In this document: positions 37,007 through 45,647 of the stretch, in pieces | Numbering within the stretch: position 1 is the first letter of the stretch | Layout: each line of letters begins with the position of its first letter | DNA from: Acutalibacter muris | GTDB taxonomy: Bacteria > Bacillota > Clostridia > Oscillospirales > Acutalibacteraceae | Length of the DNA stretch: 64,000 bases | Reading direction: 5' to 3' | Assembly: GCF_002201475.1 (NCBI RefSeq) | Contig: NZ_CP021422.1 | Location: 3,348,001-3,412,000, forward strand | Position numbers and translations under genes: made by a program | Notes under the pieces: generated by a model | The model's database searches: none | Seen by the model: the letters and a program-made list of their open reading frames with translations, nothing else | Told to the model about the DNA's origin: nothing

Positions 37007-38747
37007 TTGCGGTCTCTCCTTTCTGCTGGGATTCATAGACCTCCCGATATATCGGGCTGGTCCTTAGGAGCTCCTCATGGGTGCCGATGTCGGCAATTTT
37101 GCCGCCGTCCAGCACGATTATCTGGTCGGCCTCCTGGACGGAGCTGACCCGCTGGGCTATGATGAGCTTGGTGGTGTCGGGTATCTCGTTTTTGAAGGCG
37201 TCCCGGATCAGCGCGTCGGTATGGGTGTCCACGGCGCTGGTGGAGTCGTCAAGTATGAGTATCTTGGGCTTCTTCAGGAGGGCCCTGGCGATGCACAATC
37301 TCTGCTTCTGCCCGCCGGAGACGTTTGTGCCCCCCTGTTCTATGTAGGTGTCATAGCCCTCGGGGAACTCCCTTATAAAGCCGTCGGCCTGGGCCAGCTT
37401 ACACACCCGCTCAATGTCCTCGTCGGTGGCGTTCTCGTCGCCCCATCTCAAATTGTCCTTTATGGTGCCGGAGAAGAGCTCGTTCTTTTGCAGGACCATT
37501 GCCACCTCTTCTCTAAGGGCCGTCACGTTATAGTCCCGCACATCCTCGCCGCCCACCAGCACCTGGCCGCTGACTACGTCGTACAGCCGGGGGATAAGCT
37601 GCACAAGACTGGACTTGCCGCTGCCTGTGCCGCCTAGGATTCCCACGGTCTGGCCGGACTTGATGTCGAGGTTAATCCCCGACAGGCAGGCGCGGCCCGA
37701 GCGCTTATAGTTGAACTCCACGTCTTTAAACTGTATGGAGCCGTCCTTTACAAGGGTCAGGTCCTTCTCGCCGTTTAAGATATCGCTCTGCTCGTCCAGA
37801 ATCTCCACCACGCGGGTGGCGGAGGCCCTGGACATGGTGCCCATCACCAGTATCATGGTCAGCATCATCAGGGACATAAGTACCTGCATGGCGTAGCTCA
37901 TCATGCTCATGAGCTGGCCTGTGGTCATGGAGCCGGGAGCCCCGGCCCCGGAGCCTACTATGAGCTTTGCGCCGAACCATGATATGAGCAGCATGACGGC
38001 GTACATACAGAACTGCATTAAGGGGGAGTTGAAGGCCAGTATCTTCTCGGCCAGGGCAGAGTCACGGCGGAGCTTTTCAGACGCGTCCACAAACTTCTCG
38101 GTCTCGTGATCCTCCCTGACAAAGGCCTTTACGACCCTTATGCCCCGGAGATTCTCCTGGACCACGGTGTTCATGCGGTCATAGTGCTTGAACATTCGGG
38201 TAAAGGCCGGATGCGCTTTCATGGAGATAAAGGCAAGGCCCGCGCCCAGGACGGGTATGACGGCCAGGAACAGCAGGGCCAGCCGGGCGTTCACCAGAAA
38301 CGCCATCACCATGGAGAAGATAAGGGTGGAGGGAGCCCGCACGGCAATGCGTATGAGCATCTGGAAGGTATTCTGGAGGTTCGTCACATCGGTGGTGAGC
38401 CGGGTGACGATGCTGCCGGTGGAAAACTTGTCGATGTTTGAAAAGGAATACTTCTGCACAGCATAGTACATATCCTGCCGAAGGTTCCTGGCAAAGCCCG
38501 TGGAGGCCCTTGCCCCGAAGAAGCCCGACAGCACGCCGAAGGCCATGGAAACGAGGGCGCAGAGCACCAGGAGCAGGCCGGTCCTCCAGATGGTGTCCAT
38601 GTCCCCGGCGTTTATGCCGCGGTCAATGAGAAAAGCCATGAGCACCGGAATTATCACCTCCATCACCACCTCCATGGCGGCGGTGACGGGGGTGAGCACC
38701 GTATCCCGTTTGTATTCCCTTATGGCGCGGGAAAGCTTGCGAATCAT
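36996..38747 (-). CDS. ABC exporter ATPase/permease, heterodimer subunit A (degenerate ATP site)
   Basis: 583 residues. Membrane domain about 15-320, Walker A GGTGSGKSS, signature VSGGQKQR, but Walker B reads ILILDDSTSAVDT (Asp in place of the catalytic Glu) and the switch reads LIIAQRVSS (Gln in place of His). These are the hallmark changes of the non-hydrolysing site in heterodimeric exporters. It is preceded by a marR gene on the same strand with a 42-base gap. Confidence 0.9.
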   Translation of the reverse strand: MIRKLSRAIREYKRDTVLTPVTAAMEVVMEVIIPVLMAFLIDRGINAGDMDTIWRTGLLLVLCALVSMAFGVLSGFFGARASTGFARNLRQDMYYAVQKYSFSNIDKFSTGSIVTRLTTDVTNLQNTFQMLIRIAVRAPSTLIFSMVMAFLVNARLALLFLAVIPVLGAGLAFISMKAHPAFTRMFKHYDRMNTVVQENLRGIRVVKAFVREDHETEKFVDASEKLRRDSALAEKILAFNSPLMQFCMYAVMLLISWFGAKLIVGSGAGAPGSMTTGQLMSMMSYAMQVLMSLMMLTMILVMGTMSRASATRVVEILDEQSDILNGEKDLTLVKDGSIQFKDVEFNYKRSGRACLSGINLDIKSGQTVGILGGTGSGKSSLVQLIPRLYDVVSGQVLVGGEDVRDYNVTALREEVAMVLQKNELFSGTIKDNLRWGDENATDEDIERVCKLAQADGFIREFPEGYDTYIEQGGTNVSGGQKQRLCIARALLKKPKILILDDSTSAVDTHTDALIRDAFKNEIPDTTKLIIAQRVSSVQEADQIIVLDGGKIADIGTHEELLRTSPIYREVYESQQKGETANAS

Positions 38748-38789
38748 TTGCGGTATCAGTCCTTTCGTAAATATTTGTGGCTGTAACGG

Positions 38790-39257
38790 TCAGTCCTCAA
38801 GGGACTTGCGTATCTTTTCACAGAGCCCTATAAAGGTCTCCTTCTCCTGTGGCGTCAGCCCCGAGGAGAGCTTCGCCTCGATGGCGGCAATGGTCTGCTG
38901 AAACTTTTCCTGGCGGGCAACGGCCTTCTCCGTGAGCTCTATCTTTTTAAGCCGCGCGTCCCAGGGCACGGGGCTGCGGGTTATCATGCCGTCCTTCTCC
39001 ATGGCCTGCAAAATCCCGGTCATGGTGGAGCGGCGCACAGAGAACTGCTGCTGCAGATCCCGCTGAAATATATCCTGGTCCCGGTTGTCATACAAAAATC
39101 CGATAAGCCAGCCGTACACCCCGGCGCCCGAGTGCCCGCCGTCCTCGCCCACATACTGGTGGGTGAGCCAGCGTATCATATGCGACAGCCCGTTTATCTG
39201 GAATCCCACCTCGTCCCGGTGTTCCATTCGGTGCAGCTTGCCGCAGTCTTTCGACAT
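38790..39257 (-). CDS. MarR-family transcriptional regulator
   Basis: 155 residues; ATG after AAGGAGGGACTACAG. The winged helix is seen as IFQRDLQQQFSVRRSTMTGI then LQAMEKDGMITRSPVPWDAR LKKIELTEK. First gene of the marR-ABC-ABC operon; such regulators usually repress their own exporter operon until a drug binds. The CTGTTAG repeats just upstream (39289-39330) are its probable operator. Confidence 0.9.
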   Translation of the reverse strand: MSKDCGKLHRMEHRDEVGFQINGLSHMIRWLTHQYVGEDGGHSGAGVYGWLIGFLYDNRDQDIFQRDLQQQFSVRRSTMTGILQAMEKDGMITRSPVPWDARLKKIELTEKAVARQEKFQQTIAAIEAKLSSGLTPQEKETFIGLCEKIRKSLED

Positions 39258-39288
39258 CTGTAGTCCCTCCTTCCTTCTCCGATAGTTG

Positions 39289-39330
39289 CCGAACAGTTAG
39301 ATGCTGTACTGTTAGAAAACGAACTGTTAG
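39289..39330 (-). promoter_or_regulatory. Repeated CTGTTAG/CAGTTAG motifs before marR
   Basis: CAGTTAG (39294-39300), CTGTTAG (39309-39315) and CTGTTAG (39324-39330) are spaced 15 bp apart start to start. They lie 35-75 bases before the marR start, where promoter and repressor site would be. Confidence 0.55.
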
Positions 39331-39507
39331 GATGGTAACATTATAACTCTGGCTTTTGGGGTTGTCAAGGGATATTTGGGATTTTTTGTCGACTTAATTT
39401 ATTTTCATTCCTTCGGTATAAAATGTTAGAGAAAGTAGTGGTTCTATGGGTAATCCAATGCACTCTGAAAACGAGCCTCCATACCTTATGAACGAGTTAA
39501 AATAGAA

Positions 39508-39544
39508 AAGCTTGGGAGACCCCTTCAGGATTTCCAAGCTCTTT
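39508..39544 (-). terminator. Terminator of the nucleoside phosphorylase gene
   Basis: Minus-strand stem AGCTTGG / CCAAGCT with TTTTCTATTTT after it. The remaining 150 bases to the marR promoter hold nothing recognised. Confidence 0.6.
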
Positions 39545-39552
39545 AGTCTATT

Positions 39553-40329
39553 CTATTCCACCGCCAGCCGCACGCAGGCCTCGATAAAATCGTCCCGGCG
39601 CGCCTTGAAATCCACGTTCCCCCAGGTCCAGGGCGGGCTGTCCGGCGACAGCGGGTGCTTGTCCGAGGCCATCAGCGCCACGGCGGATTTCATGCCAAAA
39701 TAATTACAGACGCTGACAAGGGCCGAGGCCTCCATGTCCACGCCGTAAAAGCCGTTTTGCCGCCAGAGGGCCTCTTTATAGTAAGTCTGGCGGTAGGGCG
39801 CGTCTGTGGTGACGGTGTCGCGGCGCTTTACAGCGAAGCCGCCAAGAAAGTCCGCCATCTGCTCACCTGGCCAGGGGCTTTCGGGAACGGTGTATTCCTG
39901 CCCCGCGGAGTAGTGGTGGGAGGTGCCCTCCTCAATGAGCAGGCGGCCGGGCAGCAGCACGTCGCAGACCTCTATATCCTCCCCGAAGGCTCCGCAGAGC
40001 CCAACTACCAGCAGCTCCTCCACCCCCAGGGCGTGGACCGTCTCCACACAGCACCCGGCCTGGGGCGCGCCCCGGCCACCGTCGAAGAAGCAGACATTAT
40101 CAAAGCCCTCTATCATATAGACGGGGCTGTGGACGATGAAGCCCGGAAGCTCCTCCATGATCAGGCGGGTTTCGAAGCGCTCCAGAAGCACCGGCAGGCC
40201 CCGGCCCAGGCAGAAGGCCACCCCGCGCCTTGGCAGGGGAGATACGCTTGTGGTGACGTGCTTGCTCTCCGCGTGCTGCCTGGCGGTGAAAACAGGCGGG
40301 GTCCTGTCCCCATCAAAGAACCATTGCAT
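39553..40329 (-). CDS. Nucleoside phosphorylase family protein
   Basis: 258 residues; ATG after AAAGGAGCGAGAAACT. The PNP/UDP-phosphorylase fold is marked by LVVGLCGAFGEDIEVCDVLL (phosphate loop and following strand) and YGVDMEASALVSVCNYFGMK (the MEA motif binding ribose). Cytoplasmic, purine or uridine nucleoside salvage; base specificity cannot be read. Confidence 0.85.
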   Translation of the reverse strand: MQWFFDGDRTPPVFTARQHAESKHVTTSVSPLPRRGVAFCLGRGLPVLLERFETRLIMEELPGFIVHSPVYMIEGFDNVCFFDGGRGAPQAGCCVETVHALGVEELLVVGLCGAFGEDIEVCDVLLPGRLLIEEGTSHHYSAGQEYTVPESPWPGEQMADFLGGFAVKRRDTVTTDAPYRQTYYKEALWRQNGFYGVDMEASALVSVCNYFGMKSAVALMASDKHPLSPDSPPWTWGNVDFKARRDDFIEACVRLAVE

Positions 40330-40345
40330 AGTTTCTCGCTCCTTT

Positions 40346-40759
40346 TTATAGATTATAGTGTTCCCGAACCTCCGGCGCGCAGGAAACCTTGCCCCGGATA
40401 TTTATGCCGCTTATGGCGGCGAAGACCTTTTCGGCGGGTATATTGGGGTCAATGGACAGCACGCCGTAGCCGGTGATGCTTCTGGGCTTACCGGAGCGGA
40501 GTATCTCGTCCACCTCCGGCCCGGTCAGCCGGGACACGCCCATGAACCAGTAGCCGCTCTCAAGCTTCTTGCCGCTCTCCTCAGAGGCCCGCTGAATGTT
40601 TGCTTCGTTCCGGGCTATGGCCTCTCGCAAGGCCTGGTTTATGAAGTCGCTGCGGTTGAAGTAGTGGCCGTTGTCTATCAGCAGGTCAATAGCGGCCAGT
40701 GTGGTGGTGTTGATGTTTACTGAAACCTTCTCCGTTAGATTGCCGGTATTGGTGTTCAT
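40346..40759 (-). CDS. Ribbon-helix-helix regulator with C-terminal extension
   Basis: 137 residues; ATG after AAGGGGGATTAAG. The N-terminus KVSVNINTTTLAAIDLLIDN then GHYFNRSDFINQALREAI is a MetJ/Arc-type RHH domain. The C-terminal 70 residues (YWFMGVSRLTGPEVDEILRS and GYGVLSIDPNIPAEKVFAAI) are unfamiliar and may sense a ligand. A 17-bp perfect palindrome directly upstream is its likely operator. It follows no obvious partner gene. Confidence 0.75.
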   Translation of the reverse strand: MNTNTGNLTEKVSVNINTTTLAAIDLLIDNGHYFNRSDFINQALREAIARNEANIQRASEESGKKLESGYWFMGVSRLTGPEVDEILRSGKPRSITGYGVLSIDPNIPAEKVFAAISGINIRGKVSCAPEVREHYNL

Positions 40760-40777
40760 CTTAATCCCCCTTGAAAA

Positions 40778-40815
40778 TATTATTTATATGCTCCGATTGG
40801 AGCATATAAATAATA
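40778..40815. promoter_or_regulatory. 17-bp perfect inverted repeat upstream of the RHH gene
   Basis: Arms TATTATTTATATGCTCC / GGAGCATATAAATAATA around a 4-base centre (GATT). It stands 19 bases before the RHH start, AT-rich in a GC-rich region, and includes a TATAAAT-like -10. Best read as the RHH autoregulatory operator; a terminator for rsmI upstream-read transcripts is unlikely as no T-run follows. Confidence 0.75.
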
Positions 40816-40833
40816 CCGCGCAAAAAAGCAATG

Positions 40834-41682
40834 TCAAGGGCTTTCTTCTGTCAGGACCCGGTAGATTTCTGACTTGCGCAGGCCCGTGGCCTTTGCGGCC
40901 TGTTTTGCGGCCTCTGAGGGAGGCGCGCCCTCCTCCAAAAGCTCCCGTGCCATGTCAACCGCCTCCTCCAGGGTATAGGCGGTTTCCTCGTTACCGGACT
41001 CCTCCGCCCCTGCTATTACCAGCACATATTCCCCACGGGGCTCCTTCTCCCGGTAATGGGCGGCGGCCTCCCCAAGGGTGGTGCGCCAGACCTCCTCGTG
41101 TACCTTTGTCAGCTCCCGGACCACGGCTATCCTCCTGTCCCCGCCGAAGAGCTTCTCAAAGTCCGAGAGGGTCCGGCGCAGCTTATGGGGGGCCTCATAG
41201 AAGACCATGGTGCGGGTCTCGCCCTCCACCTGTTCCAGGTGCCTGCGGCGGCTTCGCTTGTTAACGGACAGGAAACCCTCGAAGGTGAAACGCCCTGTGG
41301 GCAGGCCGCTGACGGCCAGGGCGGAGATGGCGGCGGTGGGTCCGGGCACCACATAGACCGGGATATCCTCTCGGGCACAGGCGGCCACTAGCGTCTCGCC
41401 GGGGTCGGATATAGCGGGCATGCCCGCGTCGGAGACCAGGGCGCAGGTCTCCCCGGCCCGCAGGCGGGCTATTATAGTTCCCTCGCGGCTCAGCTTATTG
41501 TGCTCAAAATAGCTTATAAGGGGCTTATGAAGCCCGAAGCGGTTCAATAGCCCCATGGTTACCCGGGTGTCCTCTGCGGCTATGAAGTCGGCTTCGCCCA
41601 GGGTCTCCCGGGCCCTGGGCGAGAAATCGCCCAGGTTCCCGATGGGTGTTCCCACGATGTAAAGTGCACCTTTTTCAAGCAT
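40834..41682 (-). CDS. rsmI: 16S rRNA (cytidine-1402-2'-O)-methyltransferase
   Basis: 282 residues; ATG after AAAGGAGCC. N-terminus GALYIVGTPIGNLGDFSPRA and ADFIAAEDTRVTMGLLNRFG, ISYFEHNKLSREG, and LVSDAGMPAISDPGETLV are the RsmI/tetrapyrrole-methylase signatures. A helical C-terminus (SEAAKQAAKATGLRKSEIYR) completes the family. It overlaps the preceding methyltransferase gene by 8 bases. Confidence 0.95.
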   Translation of the reverse strand: MLEKGALYIVGTPIGNLGDFSPRARETLGEADFIAAEDTRVTMGLLNRFGLHKPLISYFEHNKLSREGTIIARLRAGETCALVSDAGMPAISDPGETLVAACAREDIPVYVVPGPTAAISALAVSGLPTGRFTFEGFLSVNKRSRRRHLEQVEGETRTMVFYEAPHKLRRTLSDFEKLFGGDRRIAVVRELTKVHEEVWRTTLGEAAAHYREKEPRGEYVLVIAGAEESGNEETAYTLEEAVDMARELLEEGAPPSEAAKQAAKATGLRKSEIYRVLTEESP

Positions 41683-42424
41683 TTGAAGGCTCCTTTCGGT
41701 TAATTTCTAAATAGTCGCCGTATATGCGCTCCATCTCCCGGGAATATCGCCCCGACCCGTCGGTGAGCGTTAAGGTTTCCTCTACCGCAAGACTAGAACC
41801 TCCGCCCCTCCTGCACTCCAGCAGGAACAGGTACGGCGGCTTTCCGGGCCGCTGCTGCACAAGGCGCAGGCGCTTTGGCTCCAGAGACCGGGCGTGGAAA
41901 AGGGACACGGCCTCCGCCAGGCGAACAGTGGGCAGGCAGATACAAAGCCGCCCCCCATGCCGCAGGGAGTAAAACGCAGCCTCCGCCAGGTCCGAAAGCT
42001 GAAAGGTGGGGCTGTGTCGGGCAAGGCCCCGCTCTGGGTTCCGGCTGACAGCGCCGGTGCCCGGAGCGAAGTAGGGCGGGTTGCTGGCGATAAGGTCCAG
42101 GGACTGGTGGGGTAGAAGGGCCTTATAGTCACGGACGTCCCCTAAGATTGTGTATATGCGGTCCTCCATGCCGTTGGCGGCGGCAGACGTCTTGGCAAGC
42201 TCCGCTGCGTCCTCCTGCACCTCCAGGGCCAGGACGGATTCGGGCCGCGCACGGCGGCACCATAGCAGCGGTATCACCCCGCAGCCGCTGCCCAGGTCCG
42301 CGCAGCGTGAGCGGGGTTTTGGCAGGGAGAAATCCGCCAGCAGCAGGGTGTCTGTATTAAAGCCGTGGGAGGGGCTGACAAGCACCCTCAGACCTTCTCC
42401 CAGGGGCTCCCAGTGGTCTTCCAT
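41675..42424 (-). CDS. tRNA1(Val) (adenine-37-N6)-methyltransferase-like protein
   Basis: 249 residues from ATG at 42424 (GAGGAG 7 bases upstream). SAM-binding CADLGSGCGVIPLLWCRRA and catalytic NPPY in DLIASNPPYFAPG place it in the TrmN6/YfiC group. In Firmicutes this gene is commonly next to rsmI, as here. Confidence 0.85.
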   Translation of the reverse strand: MEDHWEPLGEGLRVLVSPSHGFNTDTLLLADFSLPKPRSRCADLGSGCGVIPLLWCRRARPESVLALEVQEDAAELAKTSAAANGMEDRIYTILGDVRDYKALLPHQSLDLIASNPPYFAPGTGAVSRNPERGLARHSPTFQLSDLAEAAFYSLRHGGRLCICLPTVRLAEAVSLFHARSLEPKRLRLVQQRPGKPPYLFLLECRRGGGSSLAVEETLTLTDGSGRYSREMERIYGDYLEINRKEPSNA

Positions 42425-42540
42425 ATGTGAACTCCTCATAGCAGTAATAATATTACAAAAAAAGCGAAGCCCGGAATTTGCAGGCTTCGCTTCTTCTGGT
42501 TATGCGTTGCAGTTTAACACGAACCGTGTCAAACTGCTGC

Positions 42541-42777
<237 letters not shown>

Positions 42778-42918
42778 TTATGCCGCATTATACCTTTATT
42801 GTAACATATATCTGCAAAATTGCAAGATGTTTTTTGAGGGATTTTTTATGAGCTGGGGTCATGCGGGAAAATGCCTTTGCTCCCGGCAGTTTATGCCCCG
42901 AGGCGGAGGGCGGTGCGC

Positions 42919-43287
42919 TTATCCGTCCACGTGCTTCTGTATGGCCCTGAAGGTCTCCTCGCTTATAACATGCTCTATCCGGCAGGCGTCCTCGGCCGCC
43001 AGCTCCTCCGGCACGCCCAGAGAGGTCAGCCATCGGGTAAACAGCAGGTGCCGCTCATATACGCTCTCGGCAATAGCCCGGCCCTCCTCCGTAAGGGTGA
43101 TGTACCCCTCAGGGTCCACGGCTATGCAGCCGCGCTCTCTAAGGTGCTTCATGGCCACGCTGACGCTGGGCTTGCTGAACTCCATCTCAGCGGCAATATC
43201 TATGGACCGCACGGCCCCTGTGCGCTGGTGGAGGATGAGTATAGTCTCCAAATAATTTTCCGAAGATTCTTGAATTTTTTTCAACAC
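42919..43287 (-). CDS. DtxR/MntR-family metal-dependent regulator, second copy
   Basis: 122 residues, GTG start. YLETILILHQRTGAVRSIDI and AAEMEFSKPSVSVAMKHLRE form the HTH; ERHLLFTRWLTSLGV and AEDACRIEHVIS hold the metal ligands. Same length and domain set as the regulator at 22595. It is monocistronic, so probably the general Mn/Fe regulator of this genome. Confidence 0.85.
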   Translation of the reverse strand: MLKKIQESSENYLETILILHQRTGAVRSIDIAAEMEFSKPSVSVAMKHLRERGCIAVDPEGYITLTEEGRAIAESVYERHLLFTRWLTSLGVPEELAAEDACRIEHVISEETFRAIQKHVDG

Positions 43288-43371
43288 GACCCGTCCCTTC
43301 TATGATATACTTTATATTATATTATATCTCTCGCCAGATTTCAAGCATACATCCCCAGGAGGACGATACTT

Positions 43372-44412
43372 ATGACATACCGCTATCTTGGCCTTTGCAT
43401 ATCCGGGACGGAGGATATCTGCGCCCAAATACTTGCCCGCCGCTTGAAGGATCTCTGCGGGCTCTCCCTCTCCGGCGGCTCCGTAGACTTTACCACCGCC
43501 GTACCCTACAGCGACCTCAATCTGTTCTGCTTCAACAATATCTTCCGGGTTCTCTACACCGCCCCCGCTGCCCCAACTCCCGAGGGGCTTGCGGGCTTCC
43601 TCCGCTCTTTGCCAAGCGCGCCCGTGGACTGGCTTGCCTGCCGGGACAATCCCCGGGGGGCGCGCACCTTCCGTCTGGTCAGCTCCTGCTGCGGACAACT
43701 GGTCTCCGTGCCCAAGAAGGCAAAGGCCAGCCTGGAGGAGAAGCTTCGGGCAGAGAGCGGCCTTAGGCCCGACCGCTCCCTGCCCGACAGCGAATTCTGG
43801 ACCATGGTCCGCTCCGACGGGCAGGGGTGGCTATTAAAGCGCCTCAGTCGGCACAAGGCATATGACAAGCTCCTCTCCCCCGGGGAGCTGCACCCGGAGC
43901 TTGCCTATATGCTCTGCTGGCTCTCAGACCCGAAGCCCGGGGACATTATATGCGACCCCTTCTGCGGCCACGGGGCCATACCCCGGGAGCGGTGCAGGCG
44001 ATTCCCGTACAGTGAAATTTTCGCCTTTGACACAGAGGAGAGGAGGCTGGCCTCCGCCCGGCGCAAGCTCCCCCGCCGGGGGAATGTGCATATAAAAAAG
44101 CAGGACGCGCTGAAGCTGACAGAGGTCCTTGCCCCCGGCACGGTGGACGCTTTCGTCACCGACCCGCCCTGGGGGCTCTATCAGGACGTGGGTATGCCCC
44201 TTGAGGAGTTCTACTCCCGGGCCCTCGCTGAGATGTCCGCCTGCCTAAAGCCCGGAGGGCGGATAGTCCTGCTCACCGCCGCAAAGGACGCGCTGCCGGC
44301 GGCTCTAAAGAGCGCCCCGGGGCTGTCGCTTGCCGGGAGATACGATATACTCGTCTCCGGCAAGAAAGCGGGGATCCTCCTGCTTAAAAAGGGAACCTTA
44401 CAAAAAATGTAA
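43372..44412 (+). CDS. RNA methyltransferase of the UPF0020/THUMP (TRM11-like) group
   Basis: 346 residues; ATG after CAGGAGGACGATACTT. The C-terminal SAM domain has ICDPFCGHGAIPRERCRRFP and the catalytic TDPPWGLYQDVG. The N-terminal 150 residues replace or resemble a degenerate THUMP-type RNA-binding part. By family it would make an N2-methylguanosine in RNA; target unknown. Confidence 0.75.
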   Translation: MTYRYLGLCISGTEDICAQILARRLKDLCGLSLSGGSVDFTTAVPYSDLNLFCFNNIFRVLYTAPAAPTPEGLAGFLRSLPSAPVDWLACRDNPRGARTFRLVSSCCGQLVSVPKKAKASLEEKLRAESGLRPDRSLPDSEFWTMVRSDGQGWLLKRLSRHKAYDKLLSPGELHPELAYMLCWLSDPKPGDIICDPFCGHGAIPRERCRRFPYSEIFAFDTEERRLASARRKLPRRGNVHIKKQDALKLTEVLAPGTVDAFVTDPPWGLYQDVGMPLEEFYSRALAEMSACLKPGGRIVLLTAAKDALPAALKSAPGLSLAGRYDILVSGKKAGILLLKKGTLQKM

Positions 44413-44504
44413 GGCACGCTAAATATTCCGAAAGAATTTCCGTAAGAAATTTGCAAGGAAGACCTGATAGAATAGAGCCATCAAAAACGAAGGGAGTCCT
44501 TGCA

Positions 44505-45233
44505 ATGACCGCAAATAAGAAAAAGCATAAAGCCCTTAAAATAGCCCGCAATATATTCTTGATATTCTTCGCCGTCTGCGTTGCCGCTGCGGGGGCGATA
44601 ACCCTGCGGGGTTATTATATGTACACCTCCGCCCTGGAGCAGCTCCCGGTCCGCCGGGCCGCCGGGGAGGTCCGGGCCAAGGAGGGCTTCACACCTCTCT
44701 CGGAGCTCCCGGACACATATCTGGACGCCGTCATCGCCGCCGAGGACCATAGGTTCTATGAGCACGGCGGCGTGGACTATATCGCCATAGGCCGGGCTGT
44801 TTATAACGACATAAGGACCATGTCCTTTGCCGAGGGCGGCAGCACCATCACCCAGCAGCTGGCAAAAAACCTTTACTTCACACAGGAAAAGGAATTGACC
44901 CGCAAGGTGGCCGAGGTGTTCATGGCCTGGAACCTGGAGCACAGCTTCTCCAAGGAGGAGATACTGGAGCTGTACGTAAACAGTATCTATTATGGCAGCG
45001 GCTGCTACAGCATCGGGGACGCCAGCCGGACGTACTTCCACAAGGAGCCCTCAGATATGACGGATTATGAGTGTACTATGCTGGCGGGCGTACCCAACGC
45101 CCCCTCAGTCTATGACCCCAGCGTGAACCCCGACCTTGCCTCCCAGCGCCAGCGGCAGGTGGTGGGCCTGATGGTAAAATACGCCGGGCTCAGCCAGGAT
45201 AAGGCGGAACTGCTCACCTGCGGCGTAAATTGA
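44505..45233 (+). CDS. Monofunctional peptidoglycan glycosyltransferase (GT51)
   Basis: 242 residues; ATG at 44505 after GGGAG. One N-terminal membrane anchor (IARNIFLIFFAVCVAAAGAI), then the GT51 motifs: VIAAEDHRFYEHGGVDYIAI (catalytic Glu), GGSTITQQLAKNLYF, RKVAEVFMAWNLE and KEEILELYVNSIYYGSG. No transpeptidase domain follows. It polymerises lipid II glycan strands outside the membrane. Confidence 0.9.
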   Translation: MTANKKKHKALKIARNIFLIFFAVCVAAAGAITLRGYYMYTSALEQLPVRRAAGEVRAKEGFTPLSELPDTYLDAVIAAEDHRFYEHGGVDYIAIGRAVYNDIRTMSFAEGGSTITQQLAKNLYFTQEKELTRKVAEVFMAWNLEHSFSKEEILELYVNSIYYGSGCYSIGDASRTYFHKEPSDMTDYECTMLAGVPNAPSVYDPSVNPDLASQRQRQVVGLMVKYAGLSQDKAELLTCGVN

Positions 45234-45323
45234 AGTGAAATTTCTCATTAGGGCTAGATTTTCCCCGTGATTTATGGTAAAATAAATGAAATGACCTCTA
45301 TTACCAGAAAGGGGAGCTCTTTT

Positions 45324-45647
45324 ATGAAACTTATTCTTGCAATCGTCAGCAACGACGACAGCGGCGCCGTATCCTCGGCCCTGACCCGGGAGGGCTTTTC
45401 CGTCACCAAGCTCGCCACCACCGGCGGGTTCCTCATGGCGGGCAACACCACCTTTATCTCCGGCGTGGACGACGAAAAGGTAGACGACGTTATCGGGATC
45501 ATCTCCAAGTACAGCAGCCGCCGCACCCAGATCGTGCCCCATTCCTCCACCATGGAGGTGGGTATGTACTCCTCCTTCCCGGTCGAGGTCACAGTGGGCG
45601 GCTCCACCATCTTTGTCCTGAACGTGGACCGTTTCGAGAAGGTCTGA
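45324..45647 (+). CDS. darA: Cyclic-di-AMP receptor, PII-like
   Basis: 107 residues; ATG after AAGGGGAG. KLILAIVSNDDSGAVSSALT, FSVTKLATTGGFLMAGNTTF and VGGSTIFVLNVDRFEKV are the DarA/YaaQ (PstA) signatures. Binds c-di-AMP as a trimer. Its TGA overlaps the holB ATG, the same order as the yaaQ-holB-yaaT block in Bacillus (yaaR is absent here). Confidence 0.95.
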   Translation: MKLILAIVSNDDSGAVSSALTREGFSVTKLATTGGFLMAGNTTFISGVDDEKVDDVIGIISKYSSRRTQIVPHSSTMEVGMYSSFPVEVTVGGSTIFVLNVDRFEKV

